Origin: Porphyromonas gulae DSM 15663
GTDB lineage: Bacteria; Bacteroidota; Bacteroidia; Bacteroidales; Porphyromonadaceae
NCBI RefSeq assembly: GCF_000378065.1
Contig: NZ_KB899150.1
Location: 40,283-104,282 of the forward strand
Direction: 5' to 3'
DNA length: 64,000 bases
Shown here: positions 47,981 through 56,208 of the stretch, piece by piece
Layout: each line of letters begins with the position of its first letter
Numbering within the stretch: position 1 is the first letter of the stretch
Notes under the pieces: generated by a model
Told to the model about the DNA's origin: nothing
Database searches by the model: none
Seen by the model: only the letters and a program-made list of their open reading frames with translations
Position numbers and translations under genes: made by a program

Positions 47981-47988
47981 CAAATTTA
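47981..47988 (-). promoter_or_regulatory. -7 promoter element for the XRE regulator
   Basis: Minus-strand TAAATTTG, perfect consensus, 48 bp upstream of the regulator ATG. Confidence 0.6.
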
Positions 47989-48045
47989 CAAATTCGAATT
48001 TACATCCACAAACGGGGTAACAGCAATGTACAACCCAAACTAATT

Positions 48046-48071
48046 ACAAATGTATCGCACATTTGTGCGAT
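48046..48071. promoter_or_regulatory. Overlapping palindromes, candidate operator 1
   Basis: ACAAATGT, 5 bp, ACATTTGT (48046-48066) overlaps the palindrome ATCGCACATTTGTGCGAT (48054-48071). It lies about 60 bp upstream of the XRE regulator -7 element. The same half-sites recur inverted at 48435-48454. Confidence 0.5.
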
Positions 48072-48434
48072 TACACTTGGATTGTCAATAAGCTTGGAGT
48101 TATCAACATCTACCATCAGTTTAGATTTATCCTATAATATAATGGTTATAAGTAATATAATATATCACATTAGAACTTATAAGGCCATTAAGAATCAACA
48201 ACGCCACTCCCCCACTCTATTTCGATACAAATACTTCATATAATATAATATAATAACCTGATAACTATTGTATTATACATTTAATATAAAGGTGTATAAA
48301 GCTGTATAGCTCGGTTTGTTTTCAAGTGTAAATCGCTGCAATACACATGTATATTAAGATCGGTTCAATTTGATTACATCCTGACCGAATCAAGATTGTA
48401 AACTGAAAACGAGTTTCGAAGTGTAATTTATCCC

Positions 48435-48454
48435 CATTTGTGACTGCACAAATG
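48435..48454. promoter_or_regulatory. Inverted repeat, candidate operator 2
   Basis: CATTTGTG, 4 bp, CACAAATG, sharing its half-site with 48046-48071. The sequence between the two sites is very AT-rich (many TATAAT-like and TAATATA runs) and holds no gene I can support. Confidence 0.45.
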
Positions 48455-48717
48455 TAACGCAATAAAGATGGATCCTCTAAACTGACAAAATGGCGGTATC
48501 AACAAATTAAGTGGCTTAAAAAACATGGCTCAGAAGGCTTCTAAAAATTTTCGATGACCTCTCACTACCTCAATAGCCTTGAAGGGGATATTCGGCCTAA
48601 AAAGGGCAAAATATGGCACCGATGATAAAAAAGAGAAATCCAAGTAGCCGAATAGCCTGTTCTCGACTCTGATGATAAATAAAGAAACTACCTTCTCCTT
48701 AGCGTAACACTTGCACT

Positions 48718-49248
48718 AAAAACACGCGCCAAAAAAGTTTTCAACAACGAAGATGAGTTTGGAATGATTCCAAATAAGAGGTTAATAAGAAGTGGATTTT
48801 GAAGGCCAAAAGGTGTGGAGGTGGACTTTTTCGGATCGAAACAGGGCTTTTGAGAGATAGGATAACGATCTATATACAAATCGTTTTCGATAAATATATA
48901 GATCGTTTTCGATTTGTATATAAATCGTTTTCAATTTATATATAGATCGAAACTCATTTCTATATAAATCGAAGGCCGAAAAAGGCCTTTTCACTGGGCT
49001 ATAAAACAGAGGCACCCACATGATTCGTAGCCGAACCGTGTGGGTGCCTTATATTTTGGGGAGACGGTATCTATTCTTTATTCCGCCTCATTCCATAGCT
49101 GCATATCTCATTCAATCCGGTATATGACACAGGTATAAACAAAAGATATGGCCATAGTTAGTCATAGTCCTTGGACAGAGGACAAGTTGGGAATCGGAGT
49201 GCAGGATTGTTCTCATCAGGTCGTTTACTAATATAGTTTGATACAAGC
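48718..49248 (-). mobile_element. BrickBuilt-like MITE, copy B
   Basis: Inverted copy of the element at 30044-30566, about 530 bp, no coding capacity. It keeps all the landmarks of copy A, including the ATTTGGAATCATTCCAAACTC palindrome and the 22-bp array. Immediately beyond its inner end (48480-48717) lies about 240 bp with a start-less open stretch but nothing recognisable. The gap 47989-49338 therefore holds candidate operators, AT-rich DNA, this element and a -7-like box at 49286. Confidence 0.7.
48865..48971 (-). repeat. 22-bp minisatellite in element B
   Basis: Nearly five tandem 22-bp units of the form CGATYTATATAYAAATYGAAAA on the minus strand, in register with those of element A and differing from them at scattered positions. 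Confidence 0.85.
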
Positions 49249-49293
49249 GGCATTGCAGCTCTCAGCAGGCTGCTGTAACCGTAGGCAAAAGTA
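49003..49293 (-). ncRNA. Candidate small RNA inside element B
   Basis: Inference. On the minus strand TACTTTTG (49286-49293) is followed by about 240 nt related to element A, then a hairpin GGCACCCACA / TGTGGGTGCC (49011-49048) and TCTGTTTTAT. Compared with element A, a G-C stem pair has become A-T with both sides changed. No credible reading frame. Confidence 0.4.
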
Positions 49294-49338
49294 CGCATTT
49301 ATCCGACACCGATGCTTGTTTCCCTGAAACGAAAAAGC

Positions 49339-50115
49339 TCAATCCAGATCGGCCATATCTATCTTCCAGGTAGAATCGGGAAAAATCAGATAGGATTCTG
49401 CTCCTGCCTTTCGGAGTTCTTCCCGGGCCTTTTTCATTTCTTCGCGGTATTGTTTGCGAGCTTTCTCCATCTCTTGGCGGAACTTTTCCCGTTCCTTGCG
49501 CCATTCTTGATTTTGCTTTTTCTGAGCCTTGAGATACTCTTGGTAGTATTTCTCCTTTTGCTTGCGATATTTTCGCATAGCCTCCGAGTTGTCAGGCTTC
49601 AAAACGTTCCACTCCTTGCGGAAATAACGCGAACGGCCATTGGGATAAATCATTTGATTGAGCTGCTCTCGCGTGAATGTCCCTTCCATGACGAGTGCAC
49701 GTATTTCCTCCGTGTCCTCCGTGTACAGGACAAGTGTCCGAAACGTATTCTTCTTGCTCTTCTCGGCATAGAGACCGATTCGCTCGCTGCCATCCTGTAC
49801 AGACATCAGCTCCTCATAGTCCTTACGGCTTCCACTCATAATCGGTGAAAAGGTCCTGCGAATCAGAGCCGCGGACGAAGAGCGATTCATATCGGTCGAA
49901 AAAATGTACATCCCATCCAGCAACGACATATTGATGCTAATATCCGTCTTCCGTTTCAGGTACTTCGAAGCCATTTTGAGCATCGACTTGGAGAGATAGA
50001 CGGATTCGATGCCGTTATCTTTCCTGAGTTCTTCCACTTTTATACGCTGGGCATTGGCTATCGGGGACAGCATACATACAGCCACGATCAGGGCTACGAT
50101 CATTTTTGCTTTCAT
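49339..50115 (-). CDS. DUF4252 exported protein with charged C-terminal helix
   Basis: 258 aa. Signal peptide MKAKMIVALIVAVCMLSPIANA, then a DUF4252-like region (about 25-150: ESVYLSKSMLKMASKYLKRK, GMYIFSTDMNRS, RTLVLYTEDTEEIRALVMEG). Residues about 175-240 are almost pure K, E, R, Q, Y, a long single helix or coiled coil, unusual as an appendage to this domain. It is the third gene of an operon with an ECF sigma factor and its probable anti-sigma partner, a setting in which DUF4252 genes are often found. Function unknown. Confidence 0.8.
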   Translation of the reverse strand: MKAKMIVALIVAVCMLSPIANAQRIKVEELRKDNGIESVYLSKSMLKMASKYLKRKTDISINMSLLDGMYIFSTDMNRSSSAALIRRTFSPIMSGSRKDYEELMSVQDGSERIGLYAEKSKKNTFRTLVLYTEDTEEIRALVMEGTFTREQLNQMIYPNGRSRYFRKEWNVLKPDNSEAMRKYRKQKEKYYQEYLKAQKKQNQEWRKEREKFRQEMEKARKQYREEMKKAREELRKAGAESYLIFPDSTWKIDMADLD

Positions 50116-50130
50116 CTCTATTCTCCTTTT

Positions 50131-50691
50131 TTATTCTATTGTGTTTCTATCATATTCCTCTTCGGACATAGCTGTCTCCGTGTACAAGGCTTCCTCTTCC
50201 CATCCGAGCATCTCCACAAACTCCCCTTCCGCATCAGCCCCGCGATCGAGACAATACTCCAATAGCTCCATGGCATAGGCCGTTTCCCTAACGGCTTCGT
50301 CCCGATCGAGAGCGATCCCGTTCCTGTTGGACGAAAGCTGCCCCACCGTATTCAGCTCCACCGCCACGCCTATGGCCAGTGCCAAAGCCACACAGGCTAC
50401 AGCCCCGTAGCGTACCCACCGAAGCGATAACCGCCTTGAAGGATGCCGGACACGATCTTCCCAACTCGCTATCTTTTCCAAGAGAGCCTTATCCGAATCA
50501 TCCTCCATGGCCGTCTCACGCTCAGGAAGACCGATCAATGCTCGCAAAAGCTGCAAGTCCGAATCGTAGGGAGCCGGATCGGGCAATCCCTCCAGCAAGC
50601 AATACAGCTCCAACTCCTCCTCCGGAGAAGTGGTACCGGCATAAAAACTTTCCAGTAGCCAGCCGATTTTATTTCTCTCTTCACGCATCAT
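50131..50691 (-). CDS. Probable anti-sigma factor, single-pass membrane protein
   Basis: 186 aa. The cytosolic N-terminus (about 1-90) includes a putative sigma-binding helix region (LLESFYAGTTSPEEELELYC). One membrane span follows near 95-112 (YGAVACVALALAIGVAVEL), then a C-terminal extracytoplasmic part of about 70 acidic residues. No zinc-binding HxxxCxxC is seen. It overlaps the sigma factor gene by 11 bp, the standard sign of a sigma/anti-sigma pair. The assignment rests on topology and context. Confidence 0.72.
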   Translation of the reverse strand: MMREERNKIGWLLESFYAGTTSPEEELELYCLLEGLPDPAPYDSDLQLLRALIGLPERETAMEDDSDKALLEKIASWEDRVRHPSRRLSLRWVRYGAVACVALALAIGVAVELNTVGQLSSNRNGIALDRDEAVRETAYAMELLEYCLDRGADAEGEFVEMLGWEEEALYTETAMSEEEYDRNTIE

Positions 50692-51226
50692 CTTTCATCA
50701 CCTCCTTAGCTTCTCTACGCAGTCTGCACAGTATCACCCTCACATTGCCCTCCGTCAGACCCAACCGCTCGGCAATCTCGCCATTCGAAAGCCGCCGGAA
50801 GTGGCTCATGGCAAAGACCGTTCGATGCAATTCGGACACACCCCTCAACCACTGCCGTAGCCTCCCGATTTGCTCCGAGAGCAGTAGATCGGCCTCACCA
50901 CCGTGAGCCTCGGACAATTCCTGCACCTCGGCAGCCTCCAAGGAAGTCGGATAAGGGCTGTTGCTTGCCTTTCGTATCAGGCTCAGGCAGTAGTTCCGAG
51001 CTATTCGGATGGCATATGCCCTCGGATTGTCCAGTCCGTCCAGCCGCATTCGTGCTTCCCACAAACGCAGATAGACCTCTTGGGTGGCATCCTCAGCCTC
51101 CTCCCCGTCGCGCAAAAACGCGTGGCAAACAGCCCGAATGGAGGGGCGAATCGGAAGAAAAATCTCCTTGAAAGCGATAGTATTCACGTCGTACTCAGTC
51201 CGTTCTCTTGTGTAGAGGGCAGGCAT
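50681..51226 (-). CDS. ECF-type RNA polymerase sigma factor
   Basis: 181 aa from the ATG at 51226. A further ATG at 51271 would add 15 residues, and a GTG near 51187 would remove 13. Region 2 contains EEAEDATQEVYLRLWEARMR (-10 binding); region 4 contains LSNGEIAERLGLTEGNVRVI (the -35 HTH). Length and the lack of regions 1 and 3 are those of ECF factors. It probably transcribes its own operon in response to an envelope signal sensed by the downstream membrane protein. No housekeeping TAnnTTTG box was found just upstream, consistent with self-regulation. Confidence 0.88.
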   Translation of the reverse strand: MPALYTRERTEYDVNTIAFKEIFLPIRPSIRAVCHAFLRDGEEAEDATQEVYLRLWEARMRLDGLDNPRAYAIRIARNYCLSLIRKASNSPYPTSLEAAEVQELSEAHGGEADLLLSEQIGRLRQWLRGVSELHRTVFAMSHFRRLSNGEIAERLGLTEGNVRVILCRLRREAKEVMKDDA

Positions 51227-51397
51227 CCGCAAGAATGCCCCTGTATATATGAAGATGCAAAAAGGCCCCATTTGTTACAAATGGAAGGAAAAACTTCTGC
51301 CGGTACCGAGTCTAATCGGAAGGAAAGTTATCACAATCGGAAGACCGCCAGACGATGATAGCCCAACCTACACCTAAAATAACAGCCTGCAATTTGA

Positions 51398-51682
51398 CCT
51401 ATAGACCTCTCTTTCAAGGTGGTGGATAAGAAGGTTGCCAAGTGTACTGCTATTCAGGAGCGAGTTCTGCAACCCTTGCGAGCATACCATCAAGTGATGC
51501 AGGTGCGTGCCGAAGATAGTGAACGTACCGTCTTTGCTCTTGAGCAACTCGCTCTCTCAGAGGATAAGGAACTCGAAGTTACCCTCTACGAAAAAAACGG
51601 AGGACGTATGCTCTCTTTCTACCTTGAGCAGGAAGACCTCTTACTGGCTAAGAAGATCGACAACCTCAAACTCAAATGGTAA
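51398..51682 (+). pseudogene. traN: Conjugative transposon traN, C-terminal fragment
   Basis: About 94 codons without a proper start. An in-frame TGA at 51395 precedes the homologous part. The residues DKKVAKCTAIQERVLQPL and LEVTLYEKNGGRMLSFYLEQ resemble the end of TraN (DUF4138) of Bacteroidetes conjugative transposons. The stop overlaps the junction to traO exactly as in intact tra operons. The upstream nine-tenths of the gene is missing. Confidence 0.65.
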
Positions 51683-51687
51683 ATCCT

Positions 51688-52149
51688 ATGAAGAAGTTTT
51701 GTTTACTCATCGCTTGTGCCCTGTGTGGACTCATCTCCGCAGAGGTACAACGATTCATCCCGAAACAAAAAGGCATTGAGGTCACGGCATCCGTACCACT
51801 TATCAAGGGCGAAAGGCTCTTTATAAATGGTCAATTTGGGGTGAGCGTTTCGCTCACCAAGTATCTCAAGCGAGAGAACTATGCCTTCCTTTCGGCAGAC
51901 TACGAAGAGCAGAGCTTGCCTTATCGCTCGCATCAAGTGCCGATGCGTGATATGCTCTTACAAGTGGGTTATATGCAACCTATCCTCTCAGACAGAGGGA
52001 AGAATATCTTTACCTACCTCGGCATCTCTGCCCTTGGTGGCTATGAGGAGCTAAATGAAGAGAAGACGCTTCTGCCCGATGGGGCAACACTCCTTGACCG
52101 CTCTCGCTTCGTCAAAGGTTTTGGGAAATGTAGCCTCTGTCGGCAATGA
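51688..52149 (+). pseudogene. traO: Conjugative transposon traO, truncated
   Basis: The start MKKFCLLIACALCGLISAEV is a signal peptide, and KGIEVTASVPLIKGERLFIN, YLGISALGGYEELNEEKTLL and PDGATLLDRSRFV are typical of TraO, an outer-membrane-associated conjugal transfer protein of Bacteroidetes. The similarity ends near 52114, where the frame enters a transposase fragment on the other strand and stops after a few unrelated codons. An intact TraO is longer by about 40-50 residues. It lies next to the traN fragment, so this is a scar of an excised or decayed element. Confidence 0.75.
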
Positions 52150-52273
52150 GTTTGCCAAAAAGATTCTTGGTGAATGTTCCGTCTTTCAGAGGTTCTCTGT
52201 CATCACAATTGCCCGGTGTGATTTGATAGTTGATGACTTCACCCTTGTCGTTGATAACAATATGTAAGTCAGT
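52115..52273 (-). pseudogene. IS982-type transposase, internal fragment
   Basis: About 53 codons on the minus strand reading LHIVINDKGEVINYQITPGN, then CDDREPLKDGTFTKNLFGKL and IADRGYISQNL, the central part of an IS982-family DDE transposase. It is cut at both ends: no start region, and a stop directly after QNL, where it joins traO. The remaining 290 bp to the alkaline phosphatase gene contain only the terminator at 52406-52434. Confidence 0.75.
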
Positions 52274-52405
52274 TTGACGTATTAGTAACAGACAAGAGCG
52301 CTTACAATAAGGACTGAATCCTTGTCTTATCATTATTGCAGATCAAAAAGACAATAGACATGAGCGAGAATACACTTTCCGTCGGACACGAATAAGAAAA
52401 TAAAA

Positions 52406-52434
52406 CCCCGAAAGTTGTACAAAAACTTTCGGGG
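52406..52434 (-). terminator. Terminator of the alkaline phosphatase gene
   Basis: Perfect 11-bp stem CCCCGAAAGTT / AACTTTCGGGG with a 7-nt loop. On the minus strand it is followed by TTTTATTTTC, 130 bp past the gene's stop. Confidence 0.8.
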
Positions 52435-52563
52435 CTATCTACGCTTTAGTTATTCTTGTTATCTCTATCAGAGAAAAACATTCGGATCCATCTACAACAT
52501 CTCATGGGATGTGTACAATCGGATCTGATCTTTCGATGCGTTTCCGACACACATCAAGCGGGC

Positions 52564-54255
52564 TTACTCTCCGAATAAAGAACGCAATTCACGAGGCAAA
52601 TAGAAAGTATTGGTCTTGTCTACATAGACTACTACGGAAGACAGATCAACAGCTTTCTTATTGAAAATAACTGTATTGGAGAAAGGTGCTACCAGTAAGC
52701 GACGGCTGCCTTTTTTCACTTCAAGAACAGGTAGTTCCCCTTCCTTCTCTCCGCCTTTGATACTGTAGCTCATACCTTGGAACACCTCCGTATGGGGAGC
52801 AAATATCTTATCAGTAAGGACGGGCAATTGGCCTCCTAAATCAAACAGACGGCATAGGTAGTCATTCAGTTCATAGTTTATGACCATTCCCATCGGACGT
52901 GTATCCTGGGGATGATATGCTGCCAGTAGCACTTCTTCGCCGGTATGTCCACGAGTGGTGAAACCGATAGAAGTATGTTCAGTGTAAAGCGATGCGATAA
53001 AAGTACTGAGCGAACCGCTGTAGAGCGACTCCGTAGTCAGTTTTCGCTGTTCTTCGGGTATAGGGCTATGGATGTAGTCAGGACAGTTGTAAAGAGCTTC
53101 CAGCTCTTGGGCATTCAGCTCGAAACCACAGACCTCCTTCACCAGACTCTGGACCTTGTCCACAGGAGTATTCATCAAGCGGTCTGCAAGTCCGTCGGCT
53201 GTCATACGGAAACGACAGAGCTGATCGAAAAGATCTTTTGCCGTACGCTTATCATAGTCTTTGACACTTTGTTTGCCTATACTTACGCCACTATTGCCAT
53301 GATCCGACACGATGATAACGGCTGTTTCACCATCTCGACGTGCAAAGTCGAATGCTGCAGCACAAGCGCGATCGAAAGCAAGGTATTCGGTAGCGATCCC
53401 CACAGGATCGTTGGCATGTGCAGCCCAATCCACTTTACTACCCTCCACCATAAGGAAAAAGCCTTCTTCAGATTTGTTCAGCTTGTCGATAGCCAAACGA
53501 GTCATTTCTTCCAATGAAGGGATTTTGGCCGTATCCCGATCCAAATCGTAGGGCATCTCACGCTCTCCGAATAAAGCCCACATCCTATCACCTTGGAAAC
53601 TTCGCATGCCTTTTATATCATCCAAGAAGAGTCCATAGCCACGGCTATTGAGCACGGATTGTAGCTCCGGATGGAGGAAACGCGTTCCACCTCCGAGCAC
53701 AACATCCAGGTTTTGGTGTACCATCTGCGCTGCAATCCAATCGTATTTCTTACGAGAATAAGAATGCGCAGAGCAATCGGCAGGAGTAGCATGAGGGAAG
53801 TGACAAGTTACCACAAGACCCGTTTTCTTTCCCTTCATAATTTTAGCTGCCTCCAGAAAAGTAGCCAAGGGCGAATAAGCACGAGCCTTATCCACCGGAA
53901 TCAGATCAGCATCACCCGAACTGACAGGATAAGTCGATACAAAACCCGTATTAGATGGCATACCCGTCATATAGCACGAAGTAGTAGGAGCAGAGTCTCC
54001 AATAGGAGCATCGGACGAATAGGTCAGCACAGTGCCGCATATATACGGATCAATAGCCAAGTGCTGGCGTTCGGGATTCAGGTATCGCTGATACCAACGA
54101 GCCAGAGAAACTGCTGAGAGAGAAGTACCATCGGGAATCATCAGAATGACGTTCCGAACAGGCTTGACCTCCCGTGGCTGACCGGCATATAGAGCCGGAG
54201 AGAGTACGATAATAAAAAGAAGAATCGTACTAAGAGTTTGTTTGATTCGTTTCAT
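52564..54255 (-). CDS. Alkaline phosphatase (PhoA family), exported
   Basis: 563 aa. Signal peptide MKRIKQTLSTILLFIIVLSPALYA. Metal ligands are the first Asp in NVILMIPDGTSLSA (near 42), the nucleophile Ser in GDSAPTTSCYMTG (the family more often has DSAAxxTA), then the ligand runs VEGSKVDWAAHANDP and VIIVSDHGNSG, and the His of GFTTRGHTGEEVLLAAYHP. It hydrolyses phosphate monoesters outside the inner membrane with two zinc ions and magnesium. It is longer than E. coli PhoA because of inserted segments. Confidence 0.92.
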   Translation of the reverse strand: MKRIKQTLSTILLFIIVLSPALYAGQPREVKPVRNVILMIPDGTSLSAVSLARWYQRYLNPERQHLAIDPYICGTVLTYSSDAPIGDSAPTTSCYMTGMPSNTGFVSTYPVSSGDADLIPVDKARAYSPLATFLEAAKIMKGKKTGLVVTCHFPHATPADCSAHSYSRKKYDWIAAQMVHQNLDVVLGGGTRFLHPELQSVLNSRGYGLFLDDIKGMRSFQGDRMWALFGEREMPYDLDRDTAKIPSLEEMTRLAIDKLNKSEEGFFLMVEGSKVDWAAHANDPVGIATEYLAFDRACAAAFDFARRDGETAVIIVSDHGNSGVSIGKQSVKDYDKRTAKDLFDQLCRFRMTADGLADRLMNTPVDKVQSLVKEVCGFELNAQELEALYNCPDYIHSPIPEEQRKLTTESLYSGSLSTFIASLYTEHTSIGFTTRGHTGEEVLLAAYHPQDTRPMGMVINYELNDYLCRLFDLGGQLPVLTDKIFAPHTEVFQGMSYSIKGGEKEGELPVLEVKKGSRRLLVAPFSNTVIFNKKAVDLSSVVVYVDKTNTFYLPRELRSLFGE

Positions 54256-54293
54256 TGTTTGTTAATCTGTTAAATGATTGATTTAATGTTCTA

Positions 54294-55487
54294 TTATTTC
54301 GCGACAGCTGATAGATCTATCAGCTCTTCAGAACAAATCGTTAGTTTCTCTACGCCGGATTCCGTAACCAGAAAACTATTCTCATTACCTACGGCCCCAA
54401 TACCGGGAAGAACGAATTTGGGTTCGAACGCTATTACCATCCCCGGCGTTAGCACCTCTTTGCTACGAGCCATTAGCACAGGCATTTCATTGATCTGTAG
54501 ACCTATGCCATGTCCCACAAATTTAGCTTGTTGCTTCGTCCCCATGAATTTATCGGAAGCTCCCGCCGCTTCCACCATCTCCACAGAGCGATTGTATAGA
54601 TCGGCACACGACATCCCGGGTTCGGCACTCTCCATTACCTTCGCCTGAATTTCCCGACTAAGGTCATGCAATCGCAGGGCTTCGTCCGATACTTTTCCGA
54701 TAGCGTAGCTGCGAGTCATATCGGATATATATGCGGAATAGTTACCGGCCATATCCACCATAACGCACATACCTTCCTCCATGGGCGATCCGTTTGCGCC
54801 CAACGGCAAAGCATCTGTGCCACCTCCACCCATCGCGAAATCATAAGGAGACGGCGACTCGGCATTATCTCCTACGATCACATTGCCCATATAGATTTCC
54901 ATTGCAGAACCATATGTTCTGAATATACCTTCGGAACCATAACTACGCATCAAATGTTCGATTGCGATCTGAAACTCTTTATCGGTCATACCCGGCTTAT
55001 AAAGAGAGGGAATACGTGTATAAACTTCACCATGCACGGCTGCAGTCCGACGAAACAGTTCTATTTCACCCAGTGTCTTGATCATTCGTAAACGGCGCAA
55101 CAAAGCCGTAGCATTACCGTATTCGGCATCCGGAAAGATACTGCGTTGGCGCTTGATATCGCTATAGGAAGATTCATCGTTTTCAAGCATGATACGTCGA
55201 GGCAAAACGCCTCCTCTATGCTGAATTAATGCGGGAATGTCTTCGAGTTTACGTATGGGACAAATATTTCCCTCCTCAATTACTTGTGGACGACGAACGA
55301 AAAAGATCGGTTCTCCCTCTGCCGGCAAATAGGCTGCTCCTCCATATATGGATCCGGAGAGATAAAGCAAATTGACATTACTTGTCACCAGCAAAGCATC
55401 ATATCCTTCTTCTTCCATTGCTATACGTACGCGCTCTTGGCGTATTCGGAGATCTGCCTTCAAGGCTGCAGACGCTAATTTGATCAT
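54294..55487 (-). CDS. M24 family Xaa-Pro peptidase, short two-domain form
   Basis: 397 aa. The creatinase-like N-terminal domain (about 5-140: RQERVRIAMEEEGYDALLVT) is followed by the pita-bread domain. Metal ligands appear in VMVDMAGNYSAYISDMTRSY (two Asp), FVGHGIGLQINEMP (His), VIAFEPKFVLPG (Glu) and VGNENSFLVTE (Glu). It removes N-terminal residues ahead of proline or cleaves short proline peptides in the cytosol. The organism appears to carry a second, larger M24 enzyme (57805-59592), in line with peptide-based growth. Confidence 0.9.
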   Translation of the reverse strand: MIKLASAALKADLRIRQERVRIAMEEEGYDALLVTSNVNLLYLSGSIYGGAAYLPAEGEPIFFVRRPQVIEEGNICPIRKLEDIPALIQHRGGVLPRRIMLENDESSYSDIKRQRSIFPDAEYGNATALLRRLRMIKTLGEIELFRRTAAVHGEVYTRIPSLYKPGMTDKEFQIAIEHLMRSYGSEGIFRTYGSAMEIYMGNVIVGDNAESPSPYDFAMGGGGTDALPLGANGSPMEEGMCVMVDMAGNYSAYISDMTRSYAIGKVSDEALRLHDLSREIQAKVMESAEPGMSCADLYNRSVEMVEAAGASDKFMGTKQQAKFVGHGIGLQINEMPVLMARSKEVLTPGMVIAFEPKFVLPGIGAVGNENSFLVTESGVEKLTICSEELIDLSAVAK

Positions 55488-55517
55488 AATATTTTGAGAT
55501 TATTTTGATTAACGGAA

Positions 55518-55525
55518 CAAAAGTA
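55518..55525 (-). promoter_or_regulatory. -7 promoter element for the short M24 peptidase
   Basis: Minus-strand TACTTTTG, perfect consensus, 31 bp upstream of the ATG at 55487. Confidence 0.6.
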
Positions 55526-55763
55526 CTGAAAAGCATATTCGCAAGTCATGAATAATCGCGATTTGTCAGTACAGAAAACCATCTTATCCGATTTAGAGAG
55601 CCTTGCCGATTCCCCGATTTGCTTCTTCTACTTGCGAAAATACTGATATTGGGATTTGACTGACATGGACTTCATTGGCAACATTGAGTCGTATCCATTC
55701 GGGCAATAAACAGCAATGCAAATCATAAAAACGAATGATTTCGCTACACCGGAGGCTCGAGAA

Positions 55764-55971
55764 CGTGCGACTTCGATCTATCGCAGCCTTAGCAATACGC
55801 TCCAAAAATGCCGTAACTGCGGTCTGTATTTCCTGAAACAGGTGGCGCGAGAATTTTTTCGTTGTGGCGCGTAAATTTTTTGCTTGCCGCACCAAAATCA
55901 AAAAGTTTGCGCGCCACGTTTTGGAGAGTAGCAAACGGGAAAATTTTCGCGCGTAAACCGATCGGTCATTA
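55764..55971 (-). repeat. Dispersed repeat of about 210 bp, copy 2
   Basis: Inverted copy of 11921-12130, same length, no indel in the core. The frame conserved in both copies here reads SKTWRANFLILVRQAKNLRA and then TTKKFSRHLFQEIQTAVTAF, running on to 113 codons (55593-55934). The gap 55488-56208 otherwise holds the M24 promoter and a likely promoter (TACCTTTA, 56172-56179) for the DUF4301 gene. Confidence 0.8.
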
Positions 55972-56208
55972 GGATTCCACTCCGTTTTGACCCTGCCATA
56001 TCAAGAGTTCGGTATCCTGAATCATCGCTCCTCGCGAGGTGTCCGGATCGGATCCCGAAATCGTCCATAAGCTCTCTTTGACCTGCTGTGCTTGGATCGA
56101 ACTCACGTTGAGAACGGTTATCCGAAAATATACGAGCTGTTTTTTACATTCAAGATTTGCGAGAATATCCCTACCTTTACACGTAAAGAAAATAGAAAGC
56201 AAATTTTG

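Noticed and set aside
55593..55934. 113-codon frame across the dispersed repeat as an annotated gene
   Set aside because: Only the repeat-derived part is shared with copy 1 and the rest is unique; reported as a repeat with a conserved frame instead.
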